Positions 34,635 through 42,706 of a stretch of 64,000 nucleotides of DNA are shown here, piece after piece. This stretch comes from Proteobacteria bacterium UBA2363 (GTDB lineage Bacteria; Pseudomonadota; Gammaproteobacteria; Xanthomonadales; UBA2363): contig DDTN01000014.1 in assembly GCA_002344355.1 (NCBI GenBank), forward strand, positions 1 through 64,000. Direction: 5' to 3'. Under the pieces are notes generated by a model. It was not told where the DNA came from. It did not search any database and saw only the letters and a list, made by a program, of their open reading frames with translations. The position numbers and the translations under genes were made by a program. The number at the start of each line of letters is the position of its first letter. Within the stretch, counting starts at the first letter, position 1.

Positions 34635-35357
34635 TCAGGGCGGGTGGCCGCGCCGCCGCCGCGCCAGCCAGTCGGCCGCGACCAGGCAGGCGATCGCCCA
34701 GGCGCCGCCCAGGCACCAGCCGGCCAGCACGTCGCTGGGCCAGTGCACGCCGAGGTAGACGCGGCTGGCGCCGATCAGCAGGGCCAGGCCGATCGCGCAC
34801 AGGACCACGTAGATCCGGGTCGCGCCGCGCCGGAACTCGAAGCGGGCGAGCAGGGCGCCCAGGGTCAGGTAGACCACGGTCGACAGCATCGCGTGGCCGG
34901 ACGGGAAGCTCGGGCTGAGCGCCTCGACCAGGTGCGGCACCAGATCCGGCCGCGGCCGGTCCAGACCCCACTTCAGCATGCTGCTGAGCGCGGTGCCGCC
35001 GGCCACGGCGACCAGCACCAGGCCGGCCTTCGCGGGCCGGCGCTCGAACAGCAGCAGGCCGGCGACCAGCAGCGTCGCCAGGGCCAGCGCCACGGTGCCG
35101 CCCAGGTGGGTGAGCTCGACGAAGAACACCGGCAGCCAGCCCGGGCCACGCGGCGTCGCGCCGTCGCCGGCCGCGCGCAGCGCCGCGACCAGCCAGGCAT
35201 CGAAGTGCGCCAGGTCGCCGTCGAGGACGTTGGCCAGCACCAGCACGAAACCGGCCAGCAGCGACAGCGCCAGCAGCAGCGCGGCCGGCGCCGGCAACAG
35301 GCGACGCTGCGGGCCGCGCGCGATGGGCGGGCTGGCGGAGGGGGCGGTGCGGCGCAT
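34635..35357 (-). CDS. PAP2-family membrane phosphatase
   Basis: The 240-residue integral membrane protein has about six helices and the three PAP2 signatures: KWGLDRPRPDL, PSFPSGHA and SRVYLGVHWPSDVLAG, which hold the catalytic histidines and arginine. It is probably an undecaprenyl-pyrophosphate, phosphatidylglycerophosphate or lipid phosphatase facing the periplasm. The long Ala-rich loop after the first helix is like that of PgpB relatives. The start is the ATG giving MRRTAPSAS; the longer open frame upstream would overlap the divergent antiporter gene. Confidence 0.9.
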   Translation of the reverse strand: MRRTAPSASPPIARGPQRRLLPAPAALLLALSLLAGFVLVLANVLDGDLAHFDAWLVAALRAAGDGATPRGPGWLPVFFVELTHLGGTVALALATLLVAGLLLFERRPAKAGLVLVAVAGGTALSSMLKWGLDRPRPDLVPHLVEALSPSFPSGHAMLSTVVYLTLGALLARFEFRRGATRIYVVLCAIGLALLIGASRVYLGVHWPSDVLAGWCLGGAWAIACLVAADWLARRRRGHPP

Positions 35358-35459
35358 CGCCGCCAGTGTCGCCGGTCCGTGGCCGGCGCGGAAGCCCCGC
35401 GCCGCGCGCGTCGGCGCCGGTGGTAGGCTCGCCCCCGCCGACCGCCGCGCGAACGACGC

Positions 35460-36683
35460 ATGACCCACCAGATCACCACCACCGAGCTGTACCTGATCGC
35501 CATGGCGATCATCTTCACCGTGCCCTGGCTGGTCTGGCGGCTGCTGCGCACCGACTACTGGGCGCCCCTGGTGGTGGTGCAGATCGTCGCCGGCATCCTG
35601 CTCGGCCCCGGCGTGCTGGGCGCGGCCTTCCCCGACTACTACGCCTTCGTGTTCGCGCCGGAGGTGGTGGCCGCGCTGAACGGCGTCGCCTGGTGGGCGG
35701 TGATGATCTTCGTGTGCATCGCCGGTATCGAGCTGGACCTGGCGCAGGCCTGGGCGAACCGCCGGGAGACCGTGGTGACCGCCGGCCTGGCCCTGTTCAC
35801 GCCGCTGCTGGCGGGTGCGGCCGTCGCCTGGGTGCTGCTCGGCCTGCCGGGCTGGATCGGCGTCGAAGGCCGGCCCTGGCAGTTCGTGGTCGGCGTCGGC
35901 ATGGCCTGCGCGGTGACCGCCCTGCCGATCCTCATCCTGTTCATGGAAAAGCTCTCGATCCTGCGCCAGCCGATCGGCCAGCGCATCCTGCGCTACGCCA
36001 GCCTCGACGACATCGCCATCTGGGGCGTGCTGGCGATCGTGCTGATGGATTGGGAAAGGATCGGCCGGCAGGCGGCCTTCCTGGTCGCCTTCGGCCTGGC
36101 CTGCCTGCTGTTCCGCCGCCTGATGCGGGCGCTGGCCGAGCGCGACCGCTGGTACATCCTGCCGATCTGGCTGTGCGTGTGCGCGTTCGGCGCCGACTGG
36201 GCCGGCCTGCACTACATGGTCGGCGCCTTCCTGGCCGGCGTCGTGGTCGATGCGCGCTGGTTCGACCAGGAGCGCATGGACCTGATGCGACACCACGTGC
36301 TGCTGGTGCTGATGCCGGTGTTCTTCCTGAGCACCGGCCTGCGCACCACCTGGGAGCTGGGTGGCGCGATGGTGTTCGCCGCCGCCGCGGCCCTGCTGGT
36401 CGCCTCGGTGGCCGGCAAGCTGGCCGGGGTGCACCTGGCCGGGCGCATCCTGCGCTGGCCGCGCGGCGACGCCGGCATCATCGGCTGGCTGCTGCAGACC
36501 AAGGCGCTGATCATGATCATCTTCGCCAACGTGCTGCTCGACAAGGCGATCATCACCTCGGCGACCTTCACCGCCCTGCTGCTGATGGCGGTGGCCAGCA
36601 CCATGCTGACCATCCCGGTGGTGGCGCCGCGCCTGGCCAGGGACGGCGCGGGCGCCGGGGACATCGCCGCGCGCGCGGCCTGA
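35460..36683 (+). CDS. Cation:proton antiporter, CPA2 family
   Basis: The 407-residue protein has about twelve membrane helices and the Na+/H+ exchanger fold. Its motifs include AGILLGPGVLG in the early helices, FVCIAGIELDL, and the paired acidic region YASLDDIAIWG, which holds the probable ion-binding Asp residues. There is no C-terminal RCK/TrkA domain. It probably exchanges Na+ or K+ for protons. It diverges from the PAP2 gene (102 bp) and ends 7 bp before the convergent RND pump gene. Confidence 0.88.
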   Translation: MTHQITTTELYLIAMAIIFTVPWLVWRLLRTDYWAPLVVVQIVAGILLGPGVLGAAFPDYYAFVFAPEVVAALNGVAWWAVMIFVCIAGIELDLAQAWANRRETVVTAGLALFTPLLAGAAVAWVLLGLPGWIGVEGRPWQFVVGVGMACAVTALPILILFMEKLSILRQPIGQRILRYASLDDIAIWGVLAIVLMDWERIGRQAAFLVAFGLACLLFRRLMRALAERDRWYILPIWLCVCAFGADWAGLHYMVGAFLAGVVVDARWFDQERMDLMRHHVLLVLMPVFFLSTGLRTTWELGGAMVFAAAAALLVASVAGKLAGVHLAGRILRWPRGDAGIIGWLLQTKALIMIIFANVLLDKAIITSATFTALLLMAVASTMLTIPVVAPRLARDGAGAGDIAARAA

Positions 36684-36690
36684 GGGCGCC

Positions 36691-39600
36691 TCAGCGCCGC
36701 CCGCGGCGGAAGGCGCGCGACCGCCGGACCGGAACCCCGGCCCGGGCCGGGCGCTGGCGCATGAAGAACCGGTACAGCGTCGGGATCACGAACAGGGTCA
36801 GCAGCGAGGAGAACGCCAGGCCCCAGACGATGCTGGCCGCGACCGGCCCCCACAGCAGGGACTTGCCGCCCAGCCCGATCGCCAGCGAGAACAGGCCGGC
36901 GATGGTGGTGAAGGTGGTCATGGCGATCGCGATCACCCGTCGCCGTGCGGCATAGACGGTCGCATGCAGGGTGCGCATGCCGGCACGGCGGCGGTCGTTG
37001 GCGGCGCTGATCAGCACGATCGCGGCGTTGACGGCGATGCCGGTCAGCGCGATCACCCCGTACAGGGTGTACAGCGACATCGGGTTGCGCGAGACCAGCA
37101 GGCCCAGGGTGACGCCGGTGAAGGCCAGCGGCACGGTGACCAGGATCAGCAGCGGCTGGAAGTAGCTGCGGAACTGCGCCGCCAGGATCAGGTAGATCAG
37201 CCCCAGCCCCAGCAGGAACAGCCCGCCCATGGCCTCCAGCGACTCGTTGATGTCGTCGAGCTGGCCGGAGAAATCCAGGTCGGTGCCGGGGAAGCGGGCG
37301 CGCACTTCCTGCCAGCGCTCGCGCAGCATGCGGTTGGCGGCCACCGTGTCGGTGCTGCCCGGCGCCAGGTCGGCCTCCACGGTGATCGCCCGGCGCAGGT
37401 TCCAGTGCCGGATCAGGCCGGGGCTGCGCCGCTCCTGCGCGCGCACCAGGGCGCCCAGGGTGGTGCTGCCGCCGCCGGGCAGGGCGACCGGGTCGGACAG
37501 CAGGTCGCGGACGTCGGCGACCTCCCGCGGCCTGGCGCGCACCCGCAGCTCGACCTTCTCGCCGCGGTCGCGCATCTGCGCGACCACCTCGCCATCGACG
37601 TGCAGGCGAACCAGGCGCGCCACCGCACCGGGGTCGAGGCTGGCATTGCGGGCCGCCAGCACGTCGACCTCCAGCGACAGCTCGTCGCGCCCGGGATTGT
37701 CGTCGTCGACGATGTCGGTGGCGCCAGGAATGCCGGCGATGATCTCGCGGACGGCGCCGGCCGCCTCGCGCAGCTCCCCGAAGTCGTCGGCGCGCACCTT
37801 GACGCTGATCGCCTTGCCGGCCGGCGGTCCGCCGGACAGCTTCAGGAACGACACCTCGGCGCGCCCGCCGGAGGCCTCGACCGCCGTGCGCATGTCCTCG
37901 ATGATGGCGTCCACCGGGCGCATGCCGGGTGCGTCCGGCGCCAGCGAGACGGCGATCTGGCCGTGGCGGTCGCCGATCACCGGCTCGACCTCGGTGAACT
38001 TGATGCCGGCCATCGACACCACCGAGCGCGCCTCGCCTTCGCGCAGGTGCCGGCGCACCACCTGTTCCACCGCCATGGTCCGGCGCAGGGTCTCCTCGAT
38101 CGGCGCGTCCGGCGGCAGGTCGACGTTGACGTAATAGATGCGCAGCGGGTCGAAGGCGAAGAAGTCGAAGCGGACCAGTCCGGCGGCGATCGCCAGCACC
38201 GCGGCCAGGAACAGGCCGGCGGCGGCCGCCAGCCAGCGCAGCGGCCGGCGCAGCACGCGGATCAGCGCGCGCGTGTAGGCGATCCGGACCCTGTGCGTCC
38301 AGCGCGTGCGCAGCGCCTGGCTGCGCGAGGCGCTGATCGCGTGCCGGCCCAGGGTGCCGACGTGGGCGGGCAGCATCCAGAACGCCTCGACCAGGCTGAC
38401 CAGCAGGCCGACGGTGACCACGAAGGGGATCACGAACATGAACTCGCCGACGATGCCGGGCAGCAGCATCAGCGGCAGGAAGGCCGCGATCGTGGTCGAC
38501 ACCGCGGCCAGCACCGGCAGGCCGACCTCGCGCAGCGAGGCCAGGGAGGCGTCCATCGCCGCCATGCCGCGCTGCATGCGGTAGTAGATCGCCTCGACCA
38601 CCACCACGGCGTCGTCGACCAGCATGCCCAGCACGATCACCACGCCGAGCAGCACCGACACGTTCAGCGTCGAACCGGTGGCGGCGATCAGCCAGAAGCT
38701 GCCGGCCACCGAGAACACCACGCCGAGCGCCACCAGGGCGGCGATCCGCGAGCCCAGGAACACCCAGCACACCGCCAGCACCAGCAGCAGGCCGATCAGG
38801 GCGTTGTTCTGCATGACGCCCAGCGCCGTGCGGGTCGGCACGGTCTGGTCGTCGCTGAGCGCCAGGCGCAGGCCGCTGCCGGCCAGCACCCGGTTGCGTT
38901 CGTCGATGTAGGCGGCGATCCGGTCGACCAGGTCGAGGGTGTTGGTGAAACCCACCTTGGTCACGCTCATCAGCACGGCGGCCTGGCCGTCCATGCTGGC
39001 GAGCTGGCGCGGATCGGCGCTGCCGCGGCGCACCGTGGCCACGGCGTCGAGCGGCACCCGGCCGTCGACGGTGCCGGGCGCGGCGAGCTGGAACGAGGCC
39101 AGCAGGGCCGGGTCGGCGCTGGTGCCGGCGACCCGCAGCAACCACTCGCCGCCCTCGGTGCGGACCTTGCCGGCGAAGGTGTCGCGGAACCACGGCGCCA
39201 GGCCGTCGGCCAGGGCGGTGGCGGCGATGCCGCGGCCGGCCAGGGCGACCGGCTCGAACTCGACCAGCAGCTCCGGATCGCGGAAGCCGATCGCCTGGAC
39301 GCGGTCGACGCCGGCGATCTGCTCGAGGTCCTCGCGCACGCCGCGCGCCGCGAAGCGCAGGTGCTCGTCGTCGGCCGGTCCGGTCAGCACCACCATCGCC
39401 GTCGGGAAACCGTTCGAGGTGGTCAGCTCGAGGATCTCCGGGTCGATCGCCTCGCTGGGCAGTTCGGTGTTGGCCTTGTTCTGCAGCTCGCGGCGCAGGT
39501 CGTTGACGCGCTTGTCGAAGTCGCGGGCGCCGATGTCGCGGAAGCGGACCAGGATGTTGCTCAGGCCCTCGCGCGAGGAGCTGACCACCCAGCGCACGTC

Positions 39601-39825
39601 CTGGACGTTGCGGATGGCGTCCTCGAGCGGATTGGTGACGCGCTGTTCGACGTCCTCGGCGCTGGCGCCGGGCAGGGCGGTGGCGACGTTGACCCAGTTG
39701 AAGTTGATCTCCGGGTCCTGCTCGCGCGGCATCTGCGCATAGGCCATCAGGCCCATGACGATCACCACCACGAAGGCGATGTTGGCGAGGGGGTGGTTGC
39801 CGATCAGGGCGCGCAGCAGGCCCAC
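36691..39825 (-). CDS. RND-type efflux pump inner-membrane subunit
   Basis: The 1044-residue protein has the AcrB/HAE layout: twelve helices in two halves, each with a large periplasmic domain. It begins GLLRALIGNHPLANIAFVVV and contains MPREQDPEINF and GVVIVLGMLVDDAVVVVEAIYYR, the central helix with the proton-relay acidic pair. Substrates are not predictable; the sequence is closer to uncharacterised AcrB/Czc-like pumps than to AcrB itself. The GTG start lies one base after the adaptor's stop, with GGAGG about 6 bp upstream, so the longer reading is rejected. It forms an operon with the adaptor. Confidence 0.93.
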   Translation of the reverse strand: MGLLRALIGNHPLANIAFVVVIVMGLMAYAQMPREQDPEINFNWVNVATALPGASAEDVEQRVTNPLEDAIRNVQDVRWVVSSSREGLSNILVRFRDIGARDFDKRVNDLRRELQNKANTELPSEAIDPEILELTTSNGFPTAMVVLTGPADDEHLRFAARGVREDLEQIAGVDRVQAIGFRDPELLVEFEPVALAGRGIAATALADGLAPWFRDTFAGKVRTEGGEWLLRVAGTSADPALLASFQLAAPGTVDGRVPLDAVATVRRGSADPRQLASMDGQAAVLMSVTKVGFTNTLDLVDRIAAYIDERNRVLAGSGLRLALSDDQTVPTRTALGVMQNNALIGLLLVLAVCWVFLGSRIAALVALGVVFSVAGSFWLIAATGSTLNVSVLLGVVIVLGMLVDDAVVVVEAIYYRMQRGMAAMDASLASLREVGLPVLAAVSTTIAAFLPLMLLPGIVGEFMFVIPFVVTVGLLVSLVEAFWMLPAHVGTLGRHAISASRSQALRTRWTHRVRIAYTRALIRVLRRPLRWLAAAAGLFLAAVLAIAAGLVRFDFFAFDPLRIYYVNVDLPPDAPIEETLRRTMAVEQVVRRHLREGEARSVVSMAGIKFTEVEPVIGDRHGQIAVSLAPDAPGMRPVDAIIEDMRTAVEASGGRAEVSFLKLSGGPPAGKAISVKVRADDFGELREAAGAVREIIAGIPGATDIVDDDNPGRDELSLEVDVLAARNASLDPGAVARLVRLHVDGEVVAQMRDRGEKVELRVRARPREVADVRDLLSDPVALPGGGSTTLGALVRAQERRSPGLIRHWNLRRAITVEADLAPGSTDTVAANRMLRERWQEVRARFPGTDLDFSGQLDDINESLEAMGGLFLLGLGLIYLILAAQFRSYFQPLLILVTVPLAFTGVTLGLLVSRNPMSLYTLYGVIALTGIAVNAAIVLISAANDRRRAGMRTLHATVYAARRRVIAIAMTTFTTIAGLFSLAIGLGGKSLLWGPVAASIVWGLAFSSLLTLFVIPTLYRFFMRQRPARAGVPVRRSRAFRRGRR

Positions 39826-39826
39826 C

Positions 39827-40891
39827 TCAGGCCTCCGGTTCCGGGTCGTCGCTGGCGAGGACGACGGCATCGCCGTCGGCCAGGCCCTGCTGGCCGCGGG
39901 TCACCAGCAAGGTGTCGCCAGGGAGATCGAGGGCGAACGGCCGGCCATCGACCGCGCCCGGCACCGCCAGGAAGCGGGCGTTTCCGGATTCGACCAGGAA
40001 CACGCCGACGGCGTCGCCGCGGCGCACCAGCAACGGTGCCGGCAGCTGGCTGGCCGGCCACTGCCAGTGCAGGGTGCCGGCGCTGCCGGCCGGCGCCGCG
40101 GCCTGCGTGAAGGCGAAGCGGGCGAGCTGGCCGCGGGTGCCGGCCTCGACCACCGGGGCCAGGCGCAGCAACCGGACCGGCAGGCGAACGCCCTGGCTCT
40201 CGAAGGCCAGGTCCCGTGCTTCGCCGATGGCGGCGGCGTCGCCGACCTGCAGGCTGGCCTCGACCTCGGCGGCGGCCAGGTCGACCAGGCGCAGCAAGGG
40301 GGTGCCCGGGCCGGCCAGGGCGCCGACCTGGGCCTGGCGCTCGATGACCACGGCGGCGAACGGGGCGCGGATCCGCGTCTTGCCCACGGCGCGGGCGGCG
40401 ACGTCGCGATCGGCGCGCGCCACCGCGACGTCGGCCAGCGCCGCCTCGTGTTCGGTTTCCAGCGCCAGGACCTCGTCCTCGGCGATGAACTGCCGGTCCT
40501 GCAGGCCGCGTGCGCGCTGCAGGCGGCGACCCGCCTGGCTGGCACGGGCATCGGCGGCCGCCACCCGGGCCTGCGCCTGGGCCAGGGCCAGTCGCAGGTC
40601 GGTGTCGTCCAGCGTGACCAGCAGGTCGCCGGCACCGACACGGCTGCCGACGTCGACCTCGACGCCGGCGATCGCCGCAGTCACCTCGCTGGCCAGCACG
40701 GAGTCGTTGCCGGCCCGTACCGTCGCCGGTGCCGTCCCATGGCGCGGCTGCAGCAACGCGCTCAGAGGCTGCACCGACACCCGGGGTGCCTGGGCGGCCG
40801 CCGCCTGCGGTGGCGGCTCCGCGGCGGGCCCGGCACACCCGGCCAGCAGCCACGGCAACACGGACATCAGACGCAGGCAGACACGGGGCAT
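39827..40891 (-). CDS. RND efflux periplasmic adaptor lipoprotein
   Basis: The 354-residue membrane-fusion protein has a lipobox LAGC (Cys19), so it is probably lipid-anchored to the inner membrane. The order of domains is lipoyl (AGVEVDVGSRVGAGDLLVTLDD), alpha-hairpin (about 95-165), beta-barrel and membrane-proximal domain. It is transcribed just before the RND pump gene. No TolC-type channel gene is present in this window. Confidence 0.9.
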   Translation of the reverse strand: MPRVCLRLMSVLPWLLAGCAGPAAEPPPQAAAAQAPRVSVQPLSALLQPRHGTAPATVRAGNDSVLASEVTAAIAGVEVDVGSRVGAGDLLVTLDDTDLRLALAQAQARVAAADARASQAGRRLQRARGLQDRQFIAEDEVLALETEHEAALADVAVARADRDVAARAVGKTRIRAPFAAVVIERQAQVGALAGPGTPLLRLVDLAAAEVEASLQVGDAAAIGEARDLAFESQGVRLPVRLLRLAPVVEAGTRGQLARFAFTQAAAPAGSAGTLHWQWPASQLPAPLLVRRGDAVGVFLVESGNARFLAVPGAVDGRPFALDLPGDTLLVTRGQQGLADGDAVVLASDDPEPEA

Positions 40892-41329
40892 GGCACGGTC
40901 CTGGGCAGGGAGGGGTCGTGGTGGCCGGCCAGCCCCGGGGGCGCCGGGACGCGGGGGGCGCCGCGGGCCGCGTATTGTTCCATAAGGCCGCGCCCGGCCA
41001 CGATGGGTCGGAGGTCACGCGTGGCCGGACGGTCGCCCCGGCCTCCGGCCGGATCGCTGCTGGTCGCTGGGCGGCGCGGCGCCCCGGCGTCTTGGCACCC
41101 GGTCAGCGTGATGCCCCTGCCGGCCATCGGGACCGCCTTGCCAGGCTCCGCGCCGGCAGCCACGGGGCGGACGACCGGGCAGCGGCATCGAAGTGCAATG
41201 CCTGTGCGCCCCGGGGTGGCTGGACGGGCCGCTGGCCGCTGGCCGCTGCGCCGCAGCGTCGCGTCCGGAAACGGCGCGTGTACGCCGCGGATTTGCCCGA
41301 CAATGCCGCCCCCGCCAGGATCCGCCGAC
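40892..41329. other. Divergent intergenic region, 438 bp
   Basis: This region lies between the RND adaptor (minus) and an EamA gene (plus). No convincing frame was found. It contains a GGCCGCT motif repeated three times in tandem near 41229-41250 and several short GC palindromes. A TATTG/CATAAGG patch at about 40973-40985 is the only AT-richer place and may belong to a promoter. Confidence 0.5.
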
Positions 41330-42244
41330 ATGTCCGCAGCCGCACCGGTGTCCAGCCCGCCCGCCGCGCCCGCGGCCGGCATCGATGTGCGTGGCCTGGC
41401 CGAACTGCTCCTGCTCGGCGCCATCTGGGGGGGCTCGTTCCTGCTCATGCGGATCGCCGCACCGGCGTTCGGCGCGGTGCCCCTGGTCGAGCTGCGCCTG
41501 CTGTTCGGGACCGTGGTGCTGCTGCCGTTCGCCTGGATGGCGCGGCATCGGCTGCGCCCCTTCCTGGGCCGTCTGGCGATCATCGGCCTGCTCAACTCGG
41601 CGGTGCCCTTCGTGCTGTTCGCCTGGGCGGCGGCCCGGGCGCCGGCCGCGATCGGCGCCATCGCCAACAGCCTGACCGCACTGTTCGCGGTGCTGGTGGC
41701 CTGGCTGATGTTCGGCGAGCGGATCGGGCTGCGTCGCGGCATCGGCCTGGTCGCCGGACTGGCCGGCGTGGTGGTCCTGGTCGCCGGTCGCGATGCCGGC
41801 CTGGGCAGTGCCTGGGCGGCCGTGGCCGGCACCGTCGCGGCGCTGTGCTACGCGGTCGCCGCCAACCTGGTCAAGCGCTGGCTGGTCGGCCTGCCGCCGA
41901 CCGCCACCGCCGCCGCGACCCTGGCCTTCAGCACCGTGCTGCTGGCGCCGCTGGCGGTGGCGCAGTGGCCTGCGACAGCGCCGGGCGGGCTGGCCTGGCT
42001 GTGCGCGGTGGCGCTCGGCGTTTTGTGCACCGGCCTGGCCTATGCCCTGTACTTCCGCCTGCTCGACCGGGTCGGACCGTCGCGCGCGGCAACGGTCACC
42101 TACCTGGTGCCGCTGTTCGGCGTTGCCTGGGCCTGGGCCCTGCTCGACGAGCCCCTGACCGCGACCATGGCCGTGGCCGGCCTGCTGATCCTCGGCGGCG
42201 TGGCGCTCAACCAGTTCCGGCCGGCGCCGCGCGGCCGGGCCTGA
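41330..42244 (+). CDS. EamA-family transporter
   Basis: The 304-residue membrane protein has ten helices in two EamA repeats, starting with LLLLGAIWGGSFLLMRIA and with TYLVPLFGVAWAWALLDEPLT in the second repeat. It is likely an exporter of small metabolites and is unrelated in close detail to the other EamA protein at 17906-18829. The ATG with AGGA nine bases upstream is taken as the start; one nine codons earlier is possible. Confidence 0.86.
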   Translation: MSAAAPVSSPPAAPAAGIDVRGLAELLLLGAIWGGSFLLMRIAAPAFGAVPLVELRLLFGTVVLLPFAWMARHRLRPFLGRLAIIGLLNSAVPFVLFAWAAARAPAAIGAIANSLTALFAVLVAWLMFGERIGLRRGIGLVAGLAGVVVLVAGRDAGLGSAWAAVAGTVAALCYAVAANLVKRWLVGLPPTATAAATLAFSTVLLAPLAVAQWPATAPGGLAWLCAVALGVLCTGLAYALYFRLLDRVGPSRAATVTYLVPLFGVAWAWALLDEPLTATMAVAGLLILGGVALNQFRPAPRGRA

Positions 42245-42339
42245 GCGCTGCGGCGCGATCGCCCGGCCGCGCGCCGGCCCCCCGTGGCAAGGACGCCGGC
42301 TGGCAGGCACACTGGCCCCGGGCCGACGGGGAGGATGCC

Positions 42340-42702
42340 GTGAGGAGGATCGCGACCGCGCTGATCGTGCTGGTGGTGCTCGGGCACCTGGCCTTCATGG
42401 TCATCGAGATGCTGTTCTGGGACCACCCGTTCGGGCGCCGGCTGTTCGGGATGACGCCCGAGCAGTCCGCCGCCAGCGCCGTGCTGGCCTTCAACCAGGG
42501 CCTGTACAACGGCTTCCTGGCCGCCGGCCTGGCCTGGGGGTTGTGGCGCGACCGTCTCGACCTGAAGGTGTTCTTCCTGGCCTGCGTGATCGTCGCCGGC
42601 ATCGTCGGTGGCCTGACCGCCAAGCCCAGCATCGTGCTCAGCCAGGCCCTGCCGGCGGCGCTGGCGCTGGCCGCCGTGCTTGCGGCGCGGCGCCGGACCT
42701 GA
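42340..42702 (+). CDS. DUF1304 family membrane protein
   Basis: The 120-residue protein has four predicted helices and the DUF1304 pattern: HLAFMVIEMLFWDHPFGRRLFG, then FNQGLYNGFLAAGLAWGL. The function of the family is unknown. A GTG start with GGGAGG about six bases upstream fits. It ends 4 bp before the convergent MtrB-like gene. Confidence 0.85.
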   Translation: MRRIATALIVLVVLGHLAFMVIEMLFWDHPFGRRLFGMTPEQSAASAVLAFNQGLYNGFLAAGLAWGLWRDRLDLKVFFLACVIVAGIVGGLTAKPSIVLSQALPAALALAAVLAARRRT

Positions 42703-42706
42703 GCGG

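Noticed and set aside
36212..39193. 993-codon minus-strand frame overlapping the antiporter and RND genes
   Set aside because: Composition is Arg/Pro/Gly-rich, and the RND pump in the neighbouring frame has clear family motifs.
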